Assembly: GCA_946122785.1 (NCBI GenBank)
Contig: CAMGYJ010000002.1
Span: forward strand, 56,135,703-56,199,702
Direction: 5' to 3'
Source of the DNA: Linum tenue
Lineage: Eukaryota > Streptophyta > Magnoliopsida > Malpighiales > Linaceae
Length of the DNA stretch: 64,000 bases
In this document: one piece after another, positions 20,205 to 30,737 of the stretch
How the letters are laid out: each line of letters starts with the position of its first letter
Position numbering within the stretch: the stretch's first letter is position 1
Notes under the pieces: model-generated
Databases searched by the model: none
Told to the model about the DNA's origin: nothing
What the model saw: only the letters and a program-made list of their open reading frames with translations
Program-made: the position numbers and the translations under genes

Positions 20205-21312
20205 TTCAATGTGGTGCAGCAGCCTCACTTGTTCATGGCAGTTGTGGCGATTCTTTGGCGTATTTGAAGATCCCGAAATTGGGTTGTCTTTGAGGGTAAA
20301 GAATATGGGATTCCATTTTTAATGCGCCAGTTCCATCAACAGTACCAAGAGTGGATCTGTTTGCCTTCCGACCCCAGTCTGCGGGTTTGAATTCCTCCTC
20401 TGGGGTAGGAATGGCAATGGGGCAGGTTCGGGGCGGGTTTCTTGGTACCCAGACCCACCCTGTGGCAGGTCGGGTAATTTATCATGGGTCGCAGGTCGGG
20501 GCAGGTCGACCCAATGGGTATGCATTTTACATGAAAAACATTAGAAATATTCGTTATTTTATTATAAGACCAAGAGAACAAACAATATTATGATAAATGT
20601 AGTTAAATTATTAGAGAAATTGAGGTTTTCACTAATTTACAACTATATTATAGCTAAATTCTGATGTAATAAAAGAAAATTTCTATGTAATTTGACTAAG
20701 ATTACATGTAATTTAGGCAAGAACGGGTTGAGAATGGGGCAGGTCAGGGCAGGTCGGGTCGGGTCGATGAGAGTACCCATGCCCGCGACCGCCCCAAAAC
20801 AGGCCAAACAGGTCGGGTAAAACGGGTCAGGTCAAAATTGTCATCCCTATCTGGGGGTAGTCGGGCCTCCTACCACTGTTATCTGCATGTGGGATGGGGC
20901 AACTAAGAGTGGGTCCCATTCGGGAGGGGGAATCATTATTATGGACCCTGCTGGCGGCCTCCTCTTGGCAGGATGGTTGCAATTTCCGGATGTGGATGAC
21001 CCGATGGTTGTGGAGTTGTTAGTCTTGCGAGAGACCATTCTTTGGTGTATGGGATCAGGATTTTAGGAAGTCTGTTTTGTTGGGGATGCTAAGGTGATTA
21101 TTGATAAAATTAACAAGGCGGATACAAGGGACAATCGGTTTGGGACTGTTCTTGAGGATGTCGTTCGGTTGTTTGCACTTCATACTGGTCTTTATGTGCG
21201 ATTTGAAGGTCGGAATAGTAATAAGATAGTCCATTCAATGGCTAGAAAGACTCTCTCTTTATACCCGACTACGTGTCGTTTTTTTATTTTCAGAATTGCC
21301 TGTTTGTTATAA
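20205..21312 (+). pseudogene. LINE fragment: ORF2 C-terminus with RNase H-like domain
   Basis: Before the hAT insertion the frame gives MAVVAILWRI, a stop, then RSRNWVVFEGKEYG, the conserved linker upstream of the RVT_3 domain in plant LINEs. After the insertion it gives WDGATKSGSHSGGG, VGDAKVIIDKIN and NKIVHSMARKTL, which are RNase H-like RVT_3 motifs. Stops at about 20260 and 21064 show decay. A hAT MITE (20406-20849) interrupts it. Confidence 0.75.
20406..20849. mobile_element. hAT-type MITE with GGGCAGGTCGGG arrays, 444 bp
   Basis: The ends are taggaatggcaatgggg and, inverted, tagggatgacaattttg. The 7-base direct repeat tctgggg flanks it at 20399-20405 and 20850-20856, consistent with a slightly eroded 8-bp duplication. 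Both subterminal regions are packed with gggcaggtcgggtcggg. The interior is AT-rich and non-coding. Confidence 0.82.
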
Positions 21313-22133
21313 TCGATTGTCTTTTTGTAAGAAAAATCCTACATTCAATGCACATCAAAACTACATACAAGGTTGGACCCTGCAACAGCATACACTGATT
21401 TGCCGAATATGCCCGGCCCGGAAAGTAACCTGTGAAGCCGCCCGACAGTAACAATAAAGATTGAGTTAAATAATTGTTAGTGTAATCGGATCTAATAAGG
21501 TGGCCGTCCCGTACCATCATGACCGACCGACCGGCCGGGATTTAAGATAGACGGATGCTTGTGGCAGTAAATAACAAAATGAGTATAGAGTGGAAGAAAG
21601 GTATCGTGACCGCACAACTGACCAAGTACACAGACGACGATTCTGAAGCCTGCCATCCTAACCCTTTTCTCCATAGGGCTCTATCTGCCGATTTCCAGAT
21701 TCCCCACAAACAATAATCACTCCTTTGCAGAACAGAAACATTCTTTCTATTTTATTCAGGCCATGCATTGTTTCCCCCTTTGTTTAAATCGCAAGTTAAT
21801 TTGAACGAAAGAAGAAGCAGCAGCAGAAAATTGTGCAAAGAATAAATTTTGGGCGGCGTGACAGGACAGGATCAACTAATATATACATACATTACCACCA
21901 AGCTTTCCATTTCCGTGAATTCTTCCATCTAGCTTTCTTCCGACTCCGGCCAGCATTTCCAGGTTCTCTTCTTATTCATTATGCTATGAGATTTGGTTTG
22001 TTTACTACTATTACTTGTCAAGTTGTAATGGAAGGTTAATTAGCTTCTGGCTACTACTAATTCAATGCAGAGTATATTTTCTCAAGCTTCACAAAGTTAG
22101 AGAGAGCTTCTTCAATTCATTTCCTTGACAGAG
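21313..22133. promoter_or_regulatory. upstream region of the ARABIDILLO-like gene
   Basis: No coding region. A TATATA box candidate lies at 21880-21885, about 250 bases before the ATG. I cannot locate the transcription start from sequence alone. Confidence 0.35.
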
Positions 22134-25100
22134 ATGTCTCGAAGGGTGAAGCGAAGGATTTCGGAGTGCTCAATTGATGAGGCGACAACCCTGCCAGACG
22201 ACATACTCATCCAAATCTTTTCCATCCTAGACTACCGCAGCAGGGCAAGCTTCGCAGCAACTTGCCAATCGTTCAGACGCCTAGGCTCGTCCCCTTGCCT
22301 CTGGGGAAGTCTGGACCTACGCTTCCACAAGTTCGACACCGCGATGGCCAACTCCATTTCCTCACGGACCAAACACCTCTCAAAGCTCGAGTTTCGAGGC
22401 GTAGAATCAGCTGACGCCATCGTTCATCTTCGAGCGCAAAGCCTGCGCGAACTCAGCGGCGAGTTCTGTCAGGGCATCACTGATGCTACAGTTTCGGCCA
22501 TAGCTGCTCGGCATAAATTGCTACAGAGCATACAGTTCGGCCCGCTCGCGTGCGAAAAAGTGAGCAGCCACGGGATCGAAGCCATAGCACATTGTTGCCC
22601 CAACTTGACAAGGCTCCACCTCTCTGGCGTCAGGGAGGTCACCGCCGACGCAATCAACTCCCTGGCTTCTCGTTGTGTGAAGTTGGAGGATGTCGCATTC
22701 ATGGACTCCAACGATATAGACGAATTCGCATTGGGCAACCTCGCGTCTTTGAGGTTTCTGTCAGTGGCTGGGGCGAAACGATTGAATTGGGGGCTGGCAT
22801 TTCAGCATTGGAGGAGATTGCCGAATTTGGTGGGGTTAGACGTATCGAGAACAGATATAGCATTTGATTCTAGTACCAGATCATCATGGCTTTCCTTGTC
22901 AGACAAGTTACAAATCGCGATCACGTTGGATTGCCCGGAGTTAGAAGAGCAAGGCAGTACTGCTGTCAATTACTATATGGAGAAAATGAAGCATAATGCT
23001 AATAAAGATGATGACGGAAGAATGAGCGGATTCGTTGCTTGGACGGAGCGGGCTCTGTCTCAGTCACTTGTGCGTATGGCGGAGAACAACCTGACGGGGA
23101 CCAAGGTCGTCGACCCGTTCTGGGACAGGACAGGAGCGACTCTGTTGCTGCATCTGCTACGAAGCTCGGAAGTCGATGTCCGGGAACGAGCGGCCACTGC
23201 CATCGCCACTTTCGTTATTGTTGATGATGATGACCACCCAGCTGCTACTAGTACCGTTGATTCTACGAGGGCTAGAAGGATTATGCAGAGCGGCGGGGTG
23301 GATGTGCTGCTGAGCTTTGCAACAACTAGTATTCGACAGGGGCTTCAAATCGAAGCCTTGAAGGTAACGCTGCGCGCGATAGTTTGTTAACAAGCGCGCT
23401 TATCATCAATTGGAAGCGTCAAAATGTGGAAACTTAAAATTGTTATTATAATTCAGTTGTTTGTTCTAATGTGCTGTTCTTCTTCTTGTCACAGGCTATA
23501 GCAAACTTGTGCATGGATTCCCAAGTTGCCAAAGTGGTGGCAGAGAATGGAGGGATCACAATCTTGTCCAACTTGATGAGATCAAGTAACAGATTCGTAG
23601 TGGAAGAGGCTCTTGGAGGGCTGTGGAACCTTTCTCTGGGTGAAGAGCTTAAGGTCAGCAAAACTATAATCAAATTACAAATACATACATTTATGATTAT
23701 GTCGATGGAAATCGTTGACTATATAAGTTGGTTTTTCAGGGTTTGATTTCTGAGACTGGTGGTACAAAAGCTTTAGTTGACCTCATCTTCCAATGGCCAC
23801 CCAGCAGTCATGGAATTCTTGTATGTTTATATGCATCAAACTTTTCTTTATGACTAATTTTGCAGTATGTGAAATGAAAGATGTGAGTGGGTTATTTATA
23901 TATATGTGAATCATTGACATGTAGGAGCGTGCAGCAGGAACTGTAGCAAATCTAGTTACTGATGAAAAATGCAACTTTGAAGTGATGGCTGCGGGTGGTG
24001 TGCGCGCTCTTACTCTGCTTGCCGGATTCTCGGAATACGTTGGAGTACAAGAACAGGTGACTTTGGTGTTACATCATGCATCGTCTATATTTGCAGCAGC
24101 TCTCCCTATTTCTGGATATGTAATGAAAATGAATGAATTTGAAATTAGTTGCATTTCGAAAGACATGTAATTAAAACATCTATTTGTTTCGTTATTCATT
24201 TACCTTTTTTTATAGTTATTTTGGATTTTATCAGTTTTTAATTTCTCGAACAAATATCACAGTTTTCTAGAAATTACATTTTACTGCCTGAATTTATGTT
24301 TTCTTATACTTTAGTACCTAAGGTCTAATATTTTTAGAATGGTTTTTGTGTTTGAATTGCATTTTAGTACCTGTATAAAACTTTCCTTGCTTTATGGTAC
24401 ATGAGCTATTACATTGTTACACACACACGTCTTTTCTAATTTCAAATCACTACTTATATGTTTTTACAATTTCAAAGTTATAATATATACTAGGCAAAAT
24501 ACATCTGTATAGCCATAAGTTTCACATTTGTGACAAATATAGCCATAACTATTCGAAAACCAAAAATAGCCAAAAAAACAGAGGGTAGTGTGACAAATCT
24601 AGCCAAATCCGTTAGAAACTTTAACAGTGTTAGAAACTCCGTCAGCTAGATTAACGTTAGGCTGACTAGGATGCCAAATCGTCGGACACGTCAGCAACCA
24701 GTCATCAAATCATTGCCATGTCATTTTGAATTACAATATTAATTAATTTTGAAATTATAAAAAAAATACAAAATATTTTTTCTAGCTCTCCTCCCCCTGC
24801 ACCAATCTTCTGCCCAAATCCCATTCCCTCTCCTCCTCCAATCGTCTCTCTCTTCGCTTCCTCTTCCTCCTCCTTTCCCTCTCCTCTCCCAACCACCTCT
24901 CCATCCCCTAAATCCCTAATCTTGTACCTCTCCTCCACCTACCGCCCCACTCTCTGCTCCCTCGCCGTCTCCACCAGTTGCGGAGACTGATTCTCAATCT
25001 TCGCCATCTTCATCGTGCCCGTGAAATTCGTGGTTGTGGTTTTTGCTCTTCTTCTTCTTAATCTTCTTGGGTTGGGTCTTACCGTGGCAGTTGTCATCAC

Positions 25101-27991
25101 TGCCAAAGGAATGGGAAATCGAGGTTGTGCAAGAAGAGTATTTGGATCTGGTTTTAGATTAGTCGTCACTGTGAGGAAGGTGAGAACAGGGGATCCAGGG
25201 GAAGCATATTAGTTGCCTAGAACGAGCTCCTCGTCGACGAATTTGTGGATGGCGTGCCGACATCGTGAAAGGAATGGAAGTAGGAGAGAACGGCAGCGAG
25301 GGCCAAACGGAGGTTGGATGCTGTTTTGATGAGCTGCTTCCGCAGTCCGAGCTGGTCGCGGTAGCCAAGGCCATGGAATATCACAGACAGGGAGAGCGAG
25401 CAAAAGTAGCAGCGGTAGCTTCCTAGATCTCTCCGAATTCGGAGTAGTCTTTTATAAAGGGGGAATAAATGGGGGAAGGCATAAGCGAGAAAGGGAGAGG
25501 GGAGAGCGACGGCAGTGGGTGGGGGAAGTTAGGGTAGAGTTTGAATTGGGGAAGATGTACAAGAGGAGGAAGACGGGCGGTGGGTGGGTGTCATATAAGG
25601 TTGCAATTTTTTGTTTTTTGTTTTTTTGGTTTTAATCTAAATTATGAGATAAATAATGATTTTTTATATTTAAAATTTTTTTTTAATCCACATCGACTTG
25701 GTGGGGACCATAAATCGCCAACTCAGCATATTCCATCAGTACAGTCAGATTGTTAAGTAACACCGTTAAAGAGATGGACGGAATTGGCTATTTTTGGTTT
25801 TCGAATAGTTATGGCTATATTTGTCACAAACGTGAAACTTATGGCTATACAAGTGTATTTTGCCTATATACTAAATATGTTTTTGAAAATTCCCTAAATG
25901 TATTATTAAGTACAAATTCAAGTACCACATATAAATAATATTCAAACAAATGAATCATTATTTGGAATTTAAAATCCCAAATGCCATAGATCCTGTCCAA
26001 ACGCAATCAAGTTGTAACCATATCAAATCAACAATTAGTGCCTTGTTCTTTTTTCTTTCATTAACAGTTTAGAACTTGCCTTTTTAATTTCGTACATATA
26101 TATATGTATATAAAGTTTCAAAATTTGTGTAATTGCTCTCTGTTAATTAGGCTGCTCGAGCATTAGCGAATCTGGTTTCTCACGGAGATGTTAATGCTAG
26201 TAACTTTGCTGTTGGGGAAGAGGTTGGTGCAGTTGAAGCCTTAGTAAGAATCACATTTTCTCAACATGAAGGAGCAAGGTATAGTTTACTTCTCTCTTCC
26301 ATTCAAAATAACCTTTGAACTCATTAATCAACATATGTAAAGACCAATATTTTGAATGAGGTATTTTGATAAAGAGGAATTTTCCGAAAGTCTTCTTGTT
26401 CCAATCTTTTCATTGTGATTCATGCACATATAGGTTGGAAGCTGCTGGCGCTTTATGGAATCTATCATTTGACGAAAGAAACCGAGAAGCAATTGCAGCA
26501 GCAGGCGGCATCGTTGCCCTTGTAAGACAATTCATGCATCTTAACCCTATTTTTACACCTTATACCTTCCTTTCTAGTTTTTTCATTCACATTTAGTGTT
26601 AATGTGGTTATCACAATTTAATTGATTTGTACGTTGCTGTGTAGATTTCCCTGGCAAAATCTTGTTCGAATTCCTCTCATCAAGGCGATCTTCAAGAACG
26701 CGCAGCAGGTGCTCTCTGGGGATTATCAGTATCCGAAGCTAATAGGTACATACTAGCTAGCTAGGATCTGCATACCTTGTACAAGTAGTAGTACTGCAAA
26801 TTCACGGTGGTTGATAACATGTACAGCGTTGCAATCGGAGAATATGGTGGCGTACCTCCACTTATCGGGTTGGCATGCTCCGATATAGAAGTAGGTCACA
26901 TTTTTATCCATCTTTCATTCACTTCAATGGTATATATATAAGCTTGCAGAAAAAAATTGATTTCATTGTTGTATATTCAGGATGTCCATGAGACTGCAGC
27001 TGGTGCCCTTTGGAACATAGCTTTCGAGCCTGGGAATGCTCTTCGCATACTGCAAGATGGAGGGGTTTCGTCTCTTATCCATCTCTGTTCCAGCTCGCCT
27101 TCCAGAATGGCTCGGTTCATGGCTACACTGGCACTAGCTTACTTGTTCGACGGAAGGTATCTCTATACGAACCAAGCTAATTAACATTTTTTTTCTTAAT
27201 TTCCTGCTTGCTACTTGAGTTCCTCACAAGTTCAGTAGTCGCGATACAATAACATATATATGTTGGATGCAGAATGGATGAATATGTCGCAGAAAGAGGA
27301 ATAACACAAGATCCATTCAACACCATGATCGCAGATCGCATTAAGATGATAGCCTTGAACCACATTGGATCCTTTGTCCTCTCATTCTGTAGCGATCACA
27401 TTTGTGATACTGCAATGCTGGCAGAAGCCTCATCTGCAGCTCTTGCACAAAGGATGGAAGGGTGTTTGATACCAGAAGTTGGGTTTCTGAAATGCAGGTA
27501 CAATGATATTGCACATACTGCGAGTTTACGTTAACTTGGTAGTTTCATTCTGCTGAAATCTAGCTGTTCCTATATCCTTCTGCAGCGAGGTAGAGATGAA
27601 GCGATTTGTTGCGATGCTAGGAAGTGCTTGCCCTATATTGAAAGTGTGTTCATCCTTCGCTCTTTTTCAGGTGAAATTTCATTCATCATGACTTTCTTTG
27701 TTTATATATGTTCAAGAAAATGCATAACCCGATCGACCTTACCGCTTTCAAATGCAGTTCACAATGCCAAATGGACGATACACATCACATCATGTGACCT
27801 TGTTGCAAAACGCAGGAATATCTAGGATCATACAAGCCATTGCTTCCTCTTCCACAACTCCCGTCGAAGTTAAAGTCTTTGTGAAACTCCTACGAAGTAA
27901 CCTGCAACTCCACTACCGTTTGGAGGATCTTTCAAATTTTCATACTCTTGTTTGTGCCTCAAAACTTACACCAATTCTGCACAAACTCTAA
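22134..27991 (+). CDS. ARABIDILLO-like F-box / armadillo-repeat protein, 12 exons
   Basis: Exons: 22134-23363, 23495-23653, 23740-23820, 23925-24056, 26151-26278, 26434-26521, 26645-26745, 26827-26890, 26981-27156, 27273-27497, 27586-27670, 27758-27991. All introns are GT-AG, phases agree throughout, and the sum is 2703 bp, giving 900 aa. The ATG at 22134 (MSRRVKRRI) matches the family start; the in-frame TTG at 22125 is not needed. Residues 18-60 form an F-box (LPDDILIQIFSILDYRSRAS), residues 80-255 form leucine-rich repeats (ARHKLLQSIQFGP, LTRLHLSGVREVT), and armadillo repeats run from about 360 to 760 (AAGALWNLSFDERN, RAAGALWGLSVSEAN, ETAAGALWNIAF). The basic N-terminus may be a nuclear signal. 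In Arabidopsis, ARABIDILLO1/2 promote lateral root formation; an SCF substrate-receptor role is inferred from the F-box. Intron 4 (2094 bp) holds a MULE. The N-terminus is shorter and the sequence more divergent than the Arabidopsis pair, so it may be a second, faster-evolving copy. Confidence 0.93.
24493..25864. mobile_element. non-autonomous MULE, 1372 bp, in an ARABIDILLO-like intron
   Basis: TIRs begin ggcaaaatacatctgtat (left) and, inverted, ggcaaaatacacttgtat (right), and continue through tagccataagtttcac and aaccaaaaatagcca. A perfect 9-bp duplication, tatatacta, lies at 24484-24492 and 25865-25873. The TIRs resemble those of the two-gene MULE at 15336. No transposase is present. The interior (24780-25540) is much richer in C and G than its surroundings and has an open minus-strand frame of 71 codons (25374-25159), so captured host sequence (Pack-MULE) is possible, but I recognise no donor gene. 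Confidence 0.93.
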
Positions 27992-28122
27992 GCGAATTGT
28001 GAGCCTTCATATATATACTCAGTCCACCCATTTTTGTTGTTCCGTTTACACTAGTCAATTATGTTCCTCAATTCCAGCTAGTAGTTGCATTGCATAGAAT
28101 TCTGCTGTATAAAAACCAATTA

Positions 28123-28705
28123 GGGTGCGTTTGGATACAATGATTTGGATTTGGTATTTGTGATTTGGATTTCCAAATACCAAATCATGTGTTTGGATAT
28201 TAATTACATTCGGTATTTGGATTTGTGTCAAATTCATGGGGTGATTTCCAAATACATGTCTAGTGTATTTTTTGTCAACTTCAAATACATTTCAACAACT
28301 AGTGATTTGAAATACCTCCTAACAAAAGAATGGACCTATTTGTAAAATATGAAAAGTTTAGGTACTATAGTGTGAGGCAAAACATATAAAGGTACCAAAA
28401 TGTAATTTTACCATCAAAATTTCAGGACCTTTTTGTAAAAATTTAAAAGTTTAGGTACTAAATTGTATGAAAAAATAATTTTGGGTACCAAACTGTAATT
28501 TACCAAAATTTCTAGTAAGTGACCAGAAAATTAAAAATTGAAATTGAAAATTATAAAATACAAAATACAAACAAATTACAAATGAGTATCCAAACAATGA
28601 ATTTGAATTACATGTATTTCAAATGCTAATATTTCGAATACATCCATTTCAAATGCTAGTATTTCAAATACCTTACATTTAAAATCCACTTATCCAAACG
28701 CACCC
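28123..28705. mobile_element. Tourist-like (PIF/Harbinger) MITE, 583 bp
   Basis: The ends gggtgcgtttggata and tatccaaacgcaccc are a perfect 15-bp inverted repeat. The 3-bp TTA duplication is at 28120-28122 and 28706-28708. The subterminal regions repeat gatttggatttggtattt and its complement. It lies about 130 bases past the stop of the ARABIDILLO-like gene. Non-coding. Confidence 0.88.
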
Positions 28706-28810
28706 TTAGAAGATACGATTCTCTCTTCACCTACATGGTATTGTAGCCAAATAGACTCTAACGAGTTCAGTTACATACCTCTTTCGTCTTTGATAAAACG
28801 CCTCTCCTTT

Positions 28811-28852
28811 TTCTTCTTCTTCTTCTTCTTCTTCTTCTTCTTCTTCTTCTTC
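28811..28852. repeat. (TTC)n microsatellite
   Basis: About 14 perfect TTC units just upstream of copia gag-like sequence. Confidence 0.95.
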
Positions 28853-29463
28853 AAATTGACACCCTCCAACTATCTGTTGGGGCGCACTAAACTTCAATCT
28901 CTGCTCCAGTGTCATCGTCTGATCGGCCATGTCGGTGGTTCTTCCCCTGTTCCACCTCCGACTATTGCTGACCAGCCCAATCCTGTTTATGTAGACTGCT
29001 ACGAGCGTGAACAGTTAGTGTCCTCACATGAATCAATCACTCTCTCTGAAGCGCGGTCATGCCGCATATCATCAACAAGCCTACCGCTCGGGCTGCTTGG
29101 GACACGTTGGCTCGTGTCTACGCCTCTGGATCTCTAGTGATCATCGGACAACTTTGGCGGCAATTGAATCATATACAACGCGGCATTGACTCAGCTCACG
29201 ATCTTTGATAAGACGGTGGCGTTGGGCGCATCGATCACAGAGGCAGAACTGGTTACAGCCGTCATTGATGGGTTAGATGAAGATTACCGTCCGTTCACTC
29301 GCAATCTGGAATCCAAGCTCGGGCCTGTCTCTTTCAAAGACCTGACCAGTCTCCTGATTAGTGAGCAACTGCACCTGCGCCGTTTTCAGTTCGCCGTCGG
29401 TGGCGCTTTCAATCTGCACGCCTTTTACTCTGGTGGTGGCAGCGAGGAGGAGGTGGTGGTCGC

Positions 29464-29629
29464 TGTAAATGAAATGCAAAATCCATGTAGTATATTATTG
29501 ATCTTTGAGTATATATACAGCAGGAGATTATAACGTTCTGCCTATTTATAAGGAAGTGAGAGTAACTAAGTAGCTAAAACTAAGAAACAAAATATATAAT
29601 GGGTAGACTAAGTCAATACACTAATATTA
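29464..29629 (-). repeat. left terminal repeat (3' LTR) of the small LTR element
   Basis: About 166 bp, roughly 90 percent or more identical by eye to 30574-30737. Its outer base is T of tgtaaatg. The inner end reads ctaatatta, against ctctatca in the other copy. Confidence 0.85.
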
Positions 29630-30560
29630 CGCCCCCGCAAGTGAAACCTCGGAGAGGTGAAACTTGGAACAGAATTGGTGAAAGAGGAGTCGAGCCAATG
29701 ATTTGGTGAGGACATCTGCAAGTTGTTCCAATGCCGATAGGTAATGAACTTGAAATTGCTTCTTGGCGATCCTTGGTCACTGGATGAGTCTGGAGGCGGG
29801 ATTCTGAACGTGCAGAACATGTGGATGCACTTTGCTGGATGCAATTGCATATGAACATTGTAATATATCAGTCAATGTCGGGGCAAAGGACTTGGTATGG
29901 CAAAAGCCCTTTATATCGTTAGGGAGATATTGTTTTATATGGTGGTGATAAGGAAATAGAATGGAAGGGAAACCGTAGCAGTAGAAAGAGAAGATTATGA
30001 TAAAGAATGGAGTGGGAAATGTTGGATCTTAAAGAAGGGGATGCAAGAGGGGTTTAGAAAGCAAAGAAGTTTCAAGAACAGATTGTGGCAGGAGAGGTTC
30101 GGGGAAGAAGAAGAGAGAAGAAGTAGAGAGAGATAGATGATAGGCACAAGCCTCCAAATCAATTATATGTATCTATAGCATGAGCTGTCTTGCAGCAAGA
30201 GAAATGAAAAGTTTGACTCAAGTGGAGGAGAGAGAGGGGAAGTCAGAGAAGGGGAGAAAGAAGATAATAGGAAAGGTGTTTATGGGGTTCTCTTAGGTGG
30301 AGTAATTGGCGAAGAAGAAGAAAAGAGGGAAGATACTAGAGGGAAGAAGTAGAAGAAGCAAGCCGCCATCAGAATGGCTGCAGCATATGAGATAAGTGGG
30401 TGCATATTCTGATGATATCAACAATAGTGATACGATCCTAGAAGAAGAGAGAGTAAGGGGAAGGGGAATAGCCCTATGTTGGAACAATGAACGGCGAGGA
30501 AGAACAGGAAGGGGAGGGGGGAAATGGAAAATAGGATCATAAGCTGCCGTGAGGCTTTGG

Positions 30561-30573
30561 GGCTCTGATACCA
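30561..30573 (-). other. primer-binding site TGGTATCAGAGCC
   Basis: Thirteen bases complementary to the 3' end of initiator methionine tRNA, immediately inside the right terminal repeat. Confidence 0.88.
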
Positions 30574-30737
30574 TGTAAATGAAATGCAAAACCCATCTAG
30601 TATATTATTGATCTTGAGTATATATACAGTAGGAGATTATAATGTTATGCCTATTTCTAAGAAAGTGAGAGTGACTAAGTAGCAAAAACTAAGGAACAGA
30701 ATACATAATGGGTAGACTAAGTCAATACACTCTATCA
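30574..30737 (-). repeat. right terminal repeat (5' LTR) of the small LTR element
   Basis: 164 bp, read on the minus strand from TGATAGAGTGTATTGAC to CATTTACA, next to the primer-binding site. Confidence 0.85.

Larger units (their letters stand above)
29464..30737 (-). mobile_element. small non-autonomous LTR element (TRIM/LARD-like), 1274 bp
   Basis: Two direct repeats of about 165 bp (29464-29629 and 30574-30737), both reading tgtaaatgaaatgcaaaa at their left, flank a 940-bp interior. A perfect 5-bp duplication, gtcgc, lies at 29459-29463 and 30738-30742. On the minus strand tggtatcagagcc (30573-30561), the initiator-tRNA primer site, abuts the right-hand repeat, so the element points left. 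No gag or pol is recognisable inside; the longest frame (30589-30293, minus) is low-complexity. Size and lack of coding fit a TRIM-like derivative. Confidence 0.9.

Noticed and set aside
22125..22133. Translation start at TTG 22125 for the ARABIDILLO-like gene
   Set aside because: The ATG at 22134 gives the family start MSRR; the upstream codons are 5' UTR.
30293..30589. A 98-codon frame inside the TRIM-like element as gag
   Set aside because: Low-complexity (poly-Phe/Leu/Pro), lacking capsid or knuckle motifs.
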